NCBI RefSeq assembly: GCF_009793355.1
Contig: NZ_WTKP01000002.1
Span: 62,001 to 126,000, forward strand
DNA: 64,000 nucleotides
Reading direction: 5' to 3'
Source of the DNA: Vreelandella zhuhanensis
Lineage (GTDB): Bacteria > Pseudomonadota > Gammaproteobacteria > Pseudomonadales > Halomonadaceae
The notes under the pieces are model-generated. The model searched no databases. It was not told the DNA's origin and saw nothing but the letters and a program-made list of their open reading frames with translations. A program made the translations under genes and the position numbers. Positions within the stretch are counted from its first letter, which is position 1. Every line of letters starts with the position of its first letter. This document shows, piece after piece, positions 1 to 7,875 of the stretch.

Positions 1-156
1 CGGCAGGCTCAATGTCTGCGCCTGTACCGGCGCCACCATCAGTGCCGTGAAGATAAACAGCCCTAGCATTATCTTGGCTACGCTTGCCTTGAGCCCCGTC
101 TTGATTAATTCTGTTTTCAATAACATGATCTTGAATAACATCGCCTCGAATAACAT
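1..156 (-). CDS. Exported protein, N-terminal fragment (runs off the window)
   Basis: Only the first ~50 codons are in the window; the reading frame is open to base 1. From the third in-frame ATG (base 126) the product has a textbook signal peptide: a basic n-region (KTELIKTGLKASVAK), a hydrophobic core (IMLGLFIFTALMVAP) and a VQA|QT cleavage site, so the mature protein is exported. Three in-frame ATGs at 156, 141 and 126 lie in near-identical 15-base units (MLFEA, MLFKI, MLLKT), so the true start is uncertain. A weak AAGAAAG precedes 156. The gene is divergent from the amidoligase pair. Nothing of the mature domain is visible, so no function can be given. Confidence 0.6.
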   Translation of the reverse strand, partial: MLFEAMLFKIMLLKTELIKTGLKASVAKIMLGLFIFTALMVAPVQAQTLSLP

Positions 157-294
157 CGTCTTTCTTGGCTGCTGTATTACCTTGTGCTGTCGCACCTGCT
201 TCTCCTGGCTGGCAAGGGTGGCGGCCTGTGGCTAAGACCAACCGGGGGTATGATAGACTTAAGGTGATATTCGTTCACCTCACAGGATGCCGAG

Positions 295-1302
295 ATGACG
301 TTGCAAGCACCACCCGAACGGGATAATTTTGAAGGCCTGCCACGACATATCGGGGTGGAAATTGAATTTGCCGGTTTGCCGCCCCGGGACACCGCATTGA
401 TTATACGCGACCTCTTTGGTGGCGAGCTCAACGTCATCAGCCCTCACCGCCTTAACGTGGACGGCACGCGCTGGGGCAAGTTCGGTATCGAACTGGATAC
501 CCAGTACGCGCACCCGGACACGGCGGTGCTTGAAGAAAGCCCCCATCAAGATAGCGAGTGGGAACGTCAGCGTCACCAGATGCGGATCGAGTTTCACCAA
601 AAGACCCGTGAGCTTATCGGCGACATGGTCTCGGGTCTGGTGCCCACGGAAATCGTCTGCCCGCCTGTTCCCTGGAACGAACTGGAGGAGCTCGACAGCT
701 TATTCGATGCCTTGCGTGAACACGGCGCCAAGGGCACGGATGCCAGCCTACTCTATGGATTCGGCCTGCATTTGAACCCGGAAGTGGCCAGTCTGGAGGT
801 GGATGATATTCTGGCTCAGTTGCGCGCCTATTTACTGATGGCGGTCTGGTTACGTGAAGAAATCAAGGTAGATATCACCCGAGAAGTGCTGCCTCACGCT
901 AACCCCTTTCCCAAGGAATACGCGCTGAAAGTATTGAATAGCTCTTATACACCGGATCTCGATACCCTGATCGAGGATTACATCGCCTACAACCCCACAC
1001 GCAACCGCGAACTGGACATGTTCCCCCTGTTTGCCTACCTACGCCCGGAGCACCCTCACGAGTTGATGCAGAATAAATTGGTCAAACCGCGCCCCACCTT
1101 TCATTACCGCCTGCCCAATGCGCAACTTTCACAACCTGGCTGGGGTGCAGTCGTGGAATGGAATCGCTGGGTGGAAGTCGAGAAACTCGCTGCACGGCGC
1201 GACGTGCTCATGGCGCGTTGCAAAGAATACGTGGCCGACCATGCCCGCTCACCAGTGACACGCTGGCTGGAAAAAATCCGTCACTGGCTGAGAGAGGGAT
1301 AA
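295..1302 (+). CDS. Amidoligase family protein (COOH-NH2 ligase, glutamine-synthetase-like fold)
   Basis: 335 residues. The N-terminus carries GVEIEF (20-25), the metal-binding G-x-E-x-E signature of the amidoligase branch of the glutamine-synthetase/GCS superfamily. LYGFGLHLNP (153-162, His159) fits the second conserved active-site strand. Family members use ATP to form amide or peptide-like bonds; the substrate here is unknown. The stop is 7 bases before the start of a class I glutamine-amidotransferase-like hydrolase, a pairing known for this family and suggestive of a ligase/hydrolase couple acting on a gamma-glutamyl or similar conjugate. The ATG at 295 follows AGGA by about 8 bases; an earlier ATG at 287 stops at once. 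No signal peptide, so probably cytoplasmic. The family call is firm, the pathway is not. Confidence 0.8.
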   Translation: MTLQAPPERDNFEGLPRHIGVEIEFAGLPPRDTALIIRDLFGGELNVISPHRLNVDGTRWGKFGIELDTQYAHPDTAVLEESPHQDSEWERQRHQMRIEFHQKTRELIGDMVSGLVPTEIVCPPVPWNELEELDSLFDALREHGAKGTDASLLYGFGLHLNPEVASLEVDDILAQLRAYLLMAVWLREEIKVDITREVLPHANPFPKEYALKVLNSSYTPDLDTLIEDYIAYNPTRNRELDMFPLFAYLRPEHPHELMQNKLVKPRPTFHYRLPNAQLSQPGWGAVVEWNRWVEVEKLAARRDVLMARCKEYVADHARSPVTRWLEKIRHWLREG

Positions 1303-1309
1303 TACGCCT

Positions 1310-1984
1310 ATGTCACGCCCCTTGATCGGCATCACCACCTCGGATGCCAAGAGTCGCCTTGCCTGGTGGTTTGACTGGTTCGCCGTCTGGCGTCATGGCG
1401 GGCGCCCTCTGCGCTTATCGCCTTCGCGTGCCCTGCCGGATACTCTGGATGGGCTGATCATCGGGGGTGGCGACGATATCGAAGCACACCTCTATGGCGG
1501 CGAAGTGCAATTGGACGTACGGGTCGATCCCCAGCGCGACAAGCTCGAGCTGCAATTGCTCGAAACCTTCATTCCCAAGGGCACACCGGTGCTCGGCATC
1601 TGCCGCGGTGCCCAGCTGATCAACGTCCACCTGGGTGGCACCCTGGATCCGGATATCTACACCACTCATGAAGGACTCAAGCAACGGCGTACCGTGCTAC
1701 CGCGCAAGACGGTGGACATCGTCGGCGACAGCCAGCTTTACCGCATTCTGCGAGTCAGCTGGTGTCGCATCAACAGCCTTCATCATCAGGCGGTGCAGAA
1801 GACTGGTCCCGGCATCAGGATCGTCGCCCGCGACCGCAACGGCCTGGTCCAGGGAATCGAGTCAACCGAGCATGACTTTCTGATCGGCGTGCAGTGGCAC
1901 CCCGAATGGCTGATTTTCAACCGCCCCCAGCAGCGCCTGATTCGCGCCCTGGTCAAGGCCGCCCGGCGGGTGCAACACGACTAG
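1310..1984 (+). CDS. Class I glutamine amidotransferase-like hydrolase (peptidase C26 type)
   Basis: 224 residues. Nucleophile elbow GICRGAQL with Cys98 and the GVQWHPEW motif (His197, Glu199) complete the Cys-His-Glu triad of class I amidotransferases. The GGGDDIEAHLYGG stretch near residue 55 resembles gamma-glutamyl-GABA hydrolases (PuuD) rather than synthase-linked GATases. It is cotranscribed with the amidoligase, so it probably supplies ammonia to, or hydrolyses a product of, that ligase. Slightly shorter than PuuD (about 250). Cytoplasmic. The specific substrate cannot be deduced. Confidence 0.85.
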   Translation: MSRPLIGITTSDAKSRLAWWFDWFAVWRHGGRPLRLSPSRALPDTLDGLIIGGGDDIEAHLYGGEVQLDVRVDPQRDKLELQLLETFIPKGTPVLGICRGAQLINVHLGGTLDPDIYTTHEGLKQRRTVLPRKTVDIVGDSQLYRILRVSWCRINSLHHQAVQKTGPGIRIVARDRNGLVQGIESTEHDFLIGVQWHPEWLIFNRPQQRLIRALVKAARRVQHD

Positions 1985-1995
1985 CAAGCACGTCA

Positions 1996-2688
1996 CTAGC
2001 TGTGATGTGAAGCGATGCGCCGCGATGCCAGGCGATCGGCAAGCCGCGTGGGCTCGGGCAGTTTGGTGCGCCCCAAGCACTGAATCACCCAGTCAAGCGC
2101 CGTGGGAAGGCTGATGCGATGGCCCGGCGAGACAAAGATCGGTTTCACGCCTTGGCGTGAGCGCAGTACCACGCCGATGGTTTCCTGCTGCTCTCCCCGG
2201 CCGTCGAGAAGCGGCACCCAGTCGCCGCGCTCGGGTCCTGGCTCGCCGTGGCGACCGCAAAGCCGCGACTTGGCCACACCGATGCTGGGCAGGTCGAGCC
2301 ACAGGCCCAGATGGCTGGCCACACCCAGACGCCGCGGATGGGCAATGCCCTGGCCGTCGACCATGACAAGCTCCGGCCGGATACTAAGTTTGCCGAAGGC
2401 GGCAAGGGCCGCGGGCAACTCGCGGAAGGAAAGCAGCCCCGGAATGTAGGGCATGCGGGTCGGCTCGCGGTGCACCACCTCTTCCACCACACCAAGAGAT
2501 GGCCACTCGAGCACCACCACGGCTGCCCGGGTGACCTCGCCACCAGCCTCGAAGCCGATATCCACCCCGGCAAGATGGCGCACCGGCGCCAGGCGATCCT
2601 CCAGCTCCACACACGAGGCCAGGCGCCGCTGCAGGGCGATGGCCGCCTTCGGGTCCAGATTCCAGTCATGCAGCGGTTGCGAAATCAT
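1996..2688 (-). CDS. nfi: Endonuclease V (deoxyinosine 3' endonuclease)
   Basis: 230 residues, normal length. Motifs AGVDIGF (catalytic Asp), PYIPGLLSFRE (Glu) and VDGQGIAHPRRLGVASHLG (metal-binding Asp/His region) are those of Nfi. The enzyme nicks DNA at the second phosphodiester bond 3' of deoxyinosine and related deaminated bases and so starts alternative excision repair. The ATG follows AGGAG by 8 bases. It converges on the amidotransferase gene with only 11 bases between the stops; no obvious terminator lies between. Single-gene unit as far as can be seen. Confidence 0.93.
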   Translation of the reverse strand: MISQPLHDWNLDPKAAIALQRRLASCVELEDRLAPVRHLAGVDIGFEAGGEVTRAAVVVLEWPSLGVVEEVVHREPTRMPYIPGLLSFRELPAALAAFGKLSIRPELVMVDGQGIAHPRRLGVASHLGLWLDLPSIGVAKSRLCGRHGEPGPERGDWVPLLDGRGEQQETIGVVLRSRQGVKPIFVSPGHRISLPTALDWVIQCLGRTKLPEPTRLADRLASRRIASHHS

Positions 2689-2886
2689 CGCAGTTCTCCT
2701 GAAGAAGCGACTTCACAACGCTTCACCATTCCCATGGGTTTTCCAGCTCCTGAGCGCGTTCGGCTGCTTCACGCAACACACACTCATTTGGTTGTCCTGC
2801 TGTTTAGGGAATCCTCATGGTAGGCTATTTTTCCGCTTTACGAATAGCCAGTCGAAAATCCCTTTCTGTCTGCTGGAGTCGCTTAC

Positions 2887-3606
2887 ATGGCGCAACTTCT
2901 CATCGTCAAGACCGGCAATGCCTTTCCCGAAGTCATCGATGCTCACGGCAACTTCGAGGCGCTATTCCAGCGACAGCTGGAAACCGCCCTGCCACCCGGC
3001 TTGACACTTCAGGTGTTCGACGCCCCACGCGAAAGCCCGCTACCTGAACTTTCTTCGCTCGCAGGGATCGTGATTACCGGCTCACATAGCATGGTAAGTG
3101 CGGCCGAGCCCTGGAGTGAAGCGCTCAAGCCTTGGCTTGTCGAGGCACTTGAACGTGATATCCCCATGCTCGGGGTATGTTACGGCCATCAACTGATGGC
3201 ATCGGCATTCGGCGGGGTCAGTGATTATCATCCAGCCGGGCGCGAATCCGGCACACGCCAGGTGACGCTCAATGAATACGCACAAGGCGACCCCTTGTTG
3301 GGTGAATTGCCCCAGCAGTTTCACGCACATCTGACCCACGCTCAATCGGTATTGAGGCCGCCTGAAAATACTCGAATACTCGCTGGAAACAAGCATGACC
3401 CCTACCAAGCGCTGCGTTATGGTCCGCACCAGTGGAGCGTACAATTTCACCCTGAGTTCACCGTACCGGTGATGCATGCTTACCTGGAACGCCAACGTAG
3501 CGCCTTGCGTGAACAAGGCGAAGACCCGCAGGTGTTGATGGATGCCGTCAGACCCACTCCGGAAGCCACCGCCTTGCTCCCACGGTTTGTTTCGCTATTG
3601 GGTTAA
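2887..3606 (+). CDS. Glutamine amidotransferase class I domain protein
   Basis: 239 residues made of a single GATase1 domain. Oxyanion strand ITGSHSMV near residue 61, nucleophile MLGVCYGHQL (Cys98) and QFHPEF (His188, Glu190) are all present. It resembles the stand-alone GMP-synthase-like amidotransferases (YfeJ type), which lack a synthetase domain and whose physiological partner is generally unknown. The start ATG is preceded by CTGGAG about 10 bases upstream. It ends in front of a strong bidirectional hairpin terminator. Not part of the upstream amidoligase unit because nfi lies between on the other strand. Confidence 0.8.
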   Translation: MAQLLIVKTGNAFPEVIDAHGNFEALFQRQLETALPPGLTLQVFDAPRESPLPELSSLAGIVITGSHSMVSAAEPWSEALKPWLVEALERDIPMLGVCYGHQLMASAFGGVSDYHPAGRESGTRQVTLNEYAQGDPLLGELPQQFHAHLTHAQSVLRPPENTRILAGNKHDPYQALRYGPHQWSVQFHPEFTVPVMHAYLERQRSALREQGEDPQVLMDAVRPTPEATALLPRFVSLLG

Positions 3607-3666
3607 CGCCAGCACCCTGAACAGGCAGGCCGACACCCATTCATGCTGAGCTCACCCCTGACGCAA

Positions 3667-3702
3667 AAGCCTCCGCAACCGAAATTTTCGGTGCGGAGGC
3701 TT
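3667..3702. terminator. Bidirectional intrinsic terminator between amidotransferase and deaD
   Basis: GCCTCCGC pairs with GCGGAGGC and the inner ACCGAAA pairs with TTTCGGT, a long stem with a one-base bulge. It is flanked by AAAA on the left and TTGTTT on the right, so it can stop transcripts from both convergent genes. A small extra hairpin (GCCGGGC/GCCCGGC, 3711-3728) sits on the deaD side. Confidence 0.85.
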
Positions 3703-3733
3703 GTTTAATTGCCGGGCTTATGCCCGGCCTGGA

Positions 3734-5446
3734 TCAGGCGCGTTCGCGGCGACTAATCGGCGCATCATCTTCTTGGCGACGACGCGGCGCACGCTCGGGA
3801 GCACCGCTGTCTTCGCTGATTTCCAGTTGACGACCGGCTACACGGGCGCGTGCCATCTTGACCAGAATACTGGGCGGCAAGCCATTGGGCAGCTCGACCA
3901 CGGAGAAGGCGTTACGAATATCGATACGACCGATACGCGCACCTTCAATACCGCCTTCGTTGGCCAGCGCCCCTACCAACTGGCCGGGTTTCACGCCGTC
4001 CTGATGGCCGACGGACACGCGATAGCGGGTCATGCCTTCGCTAGGCCCGGCATTGCGGTCACGACGTGGCTTGGCATCACGCGTGGTAGCACCACGCTCT
4101 TTCTCTTTCTCTTTACGCGGCGCCTGCAGACGACCGATCGGTGCTTCGTCAGCACGCGCCATGGCCGAGAAAGAGCACGCCAGCTCGATCGGGTCATGAC
4201 CCTCTTCCACCAGGCGCTCAATCAACGCACGTTGCTCATCGGCACCTTTGGTCAAGGAGGCGATAACCCGCTGATGGAAAATCTCGTCACGGTGAGCACG
4301 GATAGCCGCTTCATCCGGGACGGCCATTTCGCTCAGTTTCTGGCCGGTAGCTTGTTCGATCCAGCCCACTTTGCGGCCTTCGCGGAAACCGACGAAGGTA
4401 ATCGCCACCCCGGTGCGACCGGCACGGCCGGTGCGGCCGATACGGTGTGTATAGGCTTCGCTATCCTGGGGCAAGTCATAGTTGATGATGTGGGTAAGAC
4501 GCGACACATCCAGACCACGCGCCGCCACGTCGGTGGCGATCAGAATATCGACCTTGCCACGCTTCAGGCGAGTAATGGTGCGCTCGCGCAGGCTTTGATC
4601 CAGGTCACCCGAAAGGCTGGCCACGCTCAGACCGCGAGCGGACAACTGTTCCATCAGGGTGGTACAGGCAGCCCGGGTCCGCACGAAGACGATGGCACCG
4701 TCGACGGGCTCGACTTCGAGGATACGGGCCAATGCTTCCAGCTTGGCGCCGCCATCGACGCGCACCAGACGCTGTTCGATGCTTGCGGCGGTACCCACGG
4801 CGGAGGCAATTGCAACCTTGACCGGGTCGACCAGATAACGGTTGACGATGCGCTCGATTTCAGTCGGCAGAGTCGCCGAGAAGAACACACGCTGGGCATC
4901 CTTGGGGGTGTCGGCAACCACACGCTTGACGTCATCGATAAAGCCCATGCGCAGCATTTCGTCGGCTTCATCCAGCACCAGGGCTGAGAGGCCGTCGAGC
5001 TTGAGGCTACCGCGATCCAGGTGGTCGATCACTCGACCCGGCGTGCCGACCACGACTTGTGCGCCACGCTTGAGCGCGCCCAGCTGTTCGCGATATTCCT
5101 GGCCGCCACATAGTGTCGCCACTTCCAGGCCTTTCATGTTCTGGCCGTACTTGCTGAACGACATGGCAACTTGCTGGGCCAGCTCGCGAGTAGGTGCCAG
5201 TACGAGCACCTGGGGCTGGCGACGCTGAATGTCGAGACGCGACAGCAACGGCAATGCAAAAGCAGCGGTTTTGCCGGTACCGGTCTGGGCCTGGCCCAGC
5301 ATATCGCGGCCTTCGAGCAGCGCAGGGATGGTTTGCGCCTGAATCGGCGACGGCGTTTCATAGCCCTGTGCTTCAACAGCGGACAGGACGGCAGGCAACA
5401 AGGAGAGGTCGCCGAAGCTCGGCGAGGTAACAGAAGTCGTGGTCAT
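3734..5446 (-). CDS. deaD: ATP-dependent DEAD-box RNA helicase, CsdA/DeaD type
   Basis: 570 residues. In order: Q motif region GYETPSPIQAQ (about 29-38), motif I AQTGTGKT (53-60), PTRELAQQ, TPGRV, motif II DEAD (159-162), SAT (190-192), helicase C-domain with ATDVAARGLDV and HRIGRTGRAG, then a basic linker and a C-terminal DbpA-type RNA-binding domain (about 465-540). This is the layout of CsdA/DeaD, which unwinds structured RNA in ribosome assembly and mRNA decay at low temperature. Somewhat shorter than E. coli DeaD (629) because the Arg/Gly tail is short (ends near RREDA/RRERA). Preceded by a ~500-base leader rich in inverted repeats, which suggests post-transcriptional control. The start is preceded by AAGGTG at about 9 bases. 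Confidence 0.93.
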   Translation of the reverse strand: MTTTSVTSPSFGDLSLLPAVLSAVEAQGYETPSPIQAQTIPALLEGRDMLGQAQTGTGKTAAFALPLLSRLDIQRRQPQVLVLAPTRELAQQVAMSFSKYGQNMKGLEVATLCGGQEYREQLGALKRGAQVVVGTPGRVIDHLDRGSLKLDGLSALVLDEADEMLRMGFIDDVKRVVADTPKDAQRVFFSATLPTEIERIVNRYLVDPVKVAIASAVGTAASIEQRLVRVDGGAKLEALARILEVEPVDGAIVFVRTRAACTTLMEQLSARGLSVASLSGDLDQSLRERTITRLKRGKVDILIATDVAARGLDVSRLTHIINYDLPQDSEAYTHRIGRTGRAGRTGVAITFVGFREGRKVGWIEQATGQKLSEMAVPDEAAIRAHRDEIFHQRVIASLTKGADEQRALIERLVEEGHDPIELACSFSAMARADEAPIGRLQAPRKEKEKERGATTRDAKPRRDRNAGPSEGMTRYRVSVGHQDGVKPGQLVGALANEGGIEGARIGRIDIRNAFSVVELPNGLPPSILVKMARARVAGRQLEISEDSGAPERAPRRRQEDDAPISRRERA

Positions 5447-5964
5447 TAATTAATCACACCTTGGTAGACCGGTTTTTTTACCGGCAAATAACATCTAAAG
5501 CGTCCCTGACTCTGTCAACGATTGGATTCCAATCGGCATAATACGAATGCCCTCTTGAGGGCGGCATCAAATTGAGTCGGGGACACCGGTCGCGCCTAGC
5601 ATTTGTTCTGGGTAGCCAACCGGCTATTTCACCAGAACACTGTGGCGACCTTACTGCGCCGATTTCACCCGGGTGGTGAAATGCTGGAGGCGCGCCATCT
5701 TCACAGCAATGAACATCAGCAAACGGCTTGATGTTCGCGCAAGCTTGCCATGCAGGCAAAGGCTTGTATCGTCGTGATGGAGGGGTCAACACATGCGAGG
5801 AATGCGCATCCTACCATTATCATCGCCGCCTGGCCAATTTTTTCCTTGTTTCTCCTGAAGAAAGATGAGAACTACCACGCTTGCGTCTGTTGGAATTTCA
5901 ACTAGCCTGAAAATATCTATCAAAAACAGTCGCAAGATGTTTCGTCAGTCCAAGGAGGCACGCA
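5447..5964 (-). promoter_or_regulatory. Long structured leader/upstream region of deaD (no gene)
   Basis: No credible gene lies in these 518 bases. Several inverted repeats can fold in a leftward deaD transcript: TGTTCTGG/CCAGAACA with nearly complementary inner arms (5604-5639), TTTCACC/GGTGAAA (5663-5681) enclosed by GCGCC/GGCGC (5656-5693), GAACATCA/TGATGTTC (5711-5736) and TTGCC/GGCAA (5745-5759). The right-hand end must also carry the promoter of csbD. A long folded leader is known for cold-induced helicase and csp mRNAs; the transcription start here is not visible, so calling it a leader is inference. Confidence 0.5.
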
Positions 5965-6174
5965 ATGAACTGGGATCAAGTGGAAGGCAAGTGGACGGAA
6001 CTCAAAGGTAAGGCCCGTGCCAGTTGGGGAGAGCTGACGGACGATGACTTGGATCAGATTGATGGTAAACGTGAACAGTTGGTAGGTAAGCTTCAGCAAA
6101 AATACGGCTTAGCACGTGAGGAAGCTGACAAGCAGGCCGACGAATGGGCGAAAGACCTTGATAAGGAAACATGA
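5965..6174 (+). CDS. CsbD family stress-response protein
   Basis: 69 residues, the usual CsbD size. The [20 protein letters not shown] opening, the central [18 protein letters not shown] helix and the closing [13 protein letters not shown] match the family. CsbD-like proteins are small, hydrophilic, charged proteins induced in general stress and stationary phase (YjbJ in enterobacteria); their molecular role is not settled. Strong ribosome site AAGGAGG 7 bases before the ATG. The next gene starts one base after the stop, so the two are cotranscribed. Confidence 0.9.
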   Translation: MNWDQVEGKWTELKGKARASWGELTDDDLDQIDGKREQLVGKLQQKYGLAREEADKQADEWAKDLDKET

Positions 6175-6175
6175 A

Positions 6176-6676
6176 ATGCGCAAGGCGACACTCACTTTAG
6201 CAGTTGCGGCAATTGCCAGCGGTTACGCATTGGGAACGCATGCATCCGATGACGCTCAACCACACGGCTCTCAGAATCCCCAAGGCCTGTATTCGGCAGA
6301 AGATATTCTGGATGCCGATGTCTTTTTTGCTCACAATGTTGATGAAGAAATCGGTGAAGTGGAAGACATTCTGTTCGATGACGCAATGAGCATCAGTGCG
6401 CTTGTAATTGAAAGCGGCGACATTCTCGGGCTCGGTGGGCGTGAAATCGTCATCGAGCCGGAGTATTTCAAGCTGGAAACGAGCACCGAGGGAGACGGCG
6501 ATACCGAGCACCGGATACTTATCGATGCATCTTCCGAAGAAGTGGAAAATTTCCCTACCTATGATCGCGACTGGTGGGAACAGGCCAAACAGAACACTAG
6601 AGAGGCCTGGCAGAACACTCGCCAGGATGTGGAAAGTGCTTGGCAGCGCACACGTGAGGCCATAGAAAATAACTGA
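6176..6676 (+). CDS. Exported PRC-barrel domain protein
   Basis: 166 residues from the ATG at 6176, which follows AAGGA and is one base past the csbD stop. Signal peptide MRKATLTLAVAAIASGYALG...THA, then a PRC-barrel-like domain (about 36-115) with the typical YSAEDILDADVF and GEVEDILFDD strands, then a very acidic, Trp-rich helical tail (WWEQAKQNTREAWQNTRQD) with two repeated AW-NTR units. PRC-barrel proteins of this exported type accompany stress and envelope functions; no enzymatic role is known. The acidic composition is normal for a halophile's periplasmic protein. Transcription ends at a strong hairpin just downstream. Confidence 0.75.
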   Translation: MRKATLTLAVAAIASGYALGTHASDDAQPHGSQNPQGLYSAEDILDADVFFAHNVDEEIGEVEDILFDDAMSISALVIESGDILGLGGREIVIEPEYFKLETSTEGDGDTEHRILIDASSEEVENFPTYDRDWWEQAKQNTREAWQNTRQDVESAWQRTREAIENN

Positions 6677-6721
6677 ACGAACTAATTAAAGTTAAAAACG
6701 TTAATATCCCTTCTAAAGGAA

Positions 6722-6751
6722 AATAGCGGCGAACCAAGGTTCGCCGCTATT
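6722..6751. terminator. Bidirectional intrinsic terminator
   Basis: Perfect 14-base arms AATAGCGGCGAACC / GGTTCGCCGCTATT with a two-base loop, flanked by AAA on the left and TTC on the right. It lies between the convergent PRC-barrel gene and the glutathionyl-hydroquinone reductase gene and can serve both. Confidence 0.9.
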
Positions 6752-6770
6752 TTCATCTCAACCACTCTTT

Positions 6771-7781
6771 TCAGCCGAGCTTCTTTTTACGCACGCCTCG
6801 CCCGACTAACCGTTCGCGGTCATGGGGACGTTCCAGGGCCAGTATCGGACCGGCCGGTACGATCCGGGTGGGATTGATAGTGTCATGGCTGTAATAATAA
6901 TGGCGCTTGATGTGATCCATATCCACGGTTTCCGCCACACCCGGCCACTGGTATAGCTCGCGAACGTAATTCGACAAGTTCGGGAAATCTTCGATACGTT
7001 TCAGATTACATTTGAAATGGCCGTAATATACCGCATCGAAACGGACGAGCGTGGTGAAGAGCCGAATGTCCGCTTCGGTAAACCACTCTCCGGCCAGGTA
7101 ACGCTGTCGGCTCAGGCGGGCTTCCATCCTCTCCAGTGCTTCAAACAACGCCTTGACGTGTTTTTCGTAAACATCTTGCTCGGTGGCAAAGCCGGATTTA
7201 TAGACCCCGTTGTTGATATGGTCGTAGACATCGGCGTTCACTTCATCGATCGTCTCACGCAGATCGAGCGGATAAAAATCCAGGTCATTACCGCTGAGAT
7301 CGTCAAAGGCATCGTTGAAGATACGCAGCAGGTCGGCGGATTCATTATTGACGATGGTATTGCGCTTCTTGTCCCATAATACCGGCACGGTCACTCGGCC
7401 AGTATAATGAGGGTCCGTCATGGTATACAGCTGGTGGTGATACTCCACCTGATTGACAGGGTCGCCACTAGCCCCCTCCCGGGTATTGTAGGTCCATCCA
7501 TGTTCCAGCATCAGAGGACTGACATGCGATGTGTCTATCAGCGAATCGAGCCCCTTGAGGCGACGCATGATCAAGGTGCGATGTGCCCATGGGCAGGCCA
7601 ATGAAACATAGAGGTGATAGCGGTTTGCCTCGGCCGGAAGCACCTTGCGCTCGCCTTCTTCACTGCGCGCTTCGTCGCTGACCCAATCGCGCAGTTGTGC
7701 CGATTCACGCACAAACTCGCCACCATGCTTTTTGGTGTCGTACCACTGATCGTGCCACACCCCATTAACCAAGCGTCCCAT
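6771..7781 (-). CDS. yqjG: Glutathionyl-hydroquinone reductase (Xi-class GST, YqjG/ECM4-like)
   Basis: 336 residues, typical length. Catalytic CPWAHR at 63-68 (Cys63 is the nucleophile that takes glutathione off glutathionyl-hydroquinones). N-terminal thioredoxin-like fold is followed by the all-helical GST C-domain with ARLSRQRYLAGEWFTEADIR and the YYGHFKCNLKRIEDFPNL block that is diagnostic of this class. The enzyme recycles quinones and chlorinated aromatics using glutathione in the cytoplasm. AGGAGA stands before the ATG. A LysR-type regulator lies upstream on the same strand but separated by ~95 bases, so control by it is only possible. Confidence 0.92.
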   Translation of the reverse strand: MGRLVNGVWHDQWYDTKKHGGEFVRESAQLRDWVSDEARSEEGERKVLPAEANRYHLYVSLACPWAHRTLIMRRLKGLDSLIDTSHVSPLMLEHGWTYNTREGASGDPVNQVEYHHQLYTMTDPHYTGRVTVPVLWDKKRNTIVNNESADLLRIFNDAFDDLSGNDLDFYPLDLRETIDEVNADVYDHINNGVYKSGFATEQDVYEKHVKALFEALERMEARLSRQRYLAGEWFTEADIRLFTTLVRFDAVYYGHFKCNLKRIEDFPNLSNYVRELYQWPGVAETVDMDHIKRHYYYSHDTINPTRIVPAGPILALERPHDRERLVGRGVRKKKLG

Positions 7782-7875
7782 TGAATGTCTCCTGAAAAGG
7801 GTTTGTTTGCGTCTCTTTTCAGCATACGCCCAAGTGTGCCCGGCTCAAGTGGAGGTTTTGCGCCCATTCATTCGA

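Noticed and set aside
3701-4987. Long open frame opposite deaD
   Set aside because: Antisense shadow of the helicase; begins in the terminator region.
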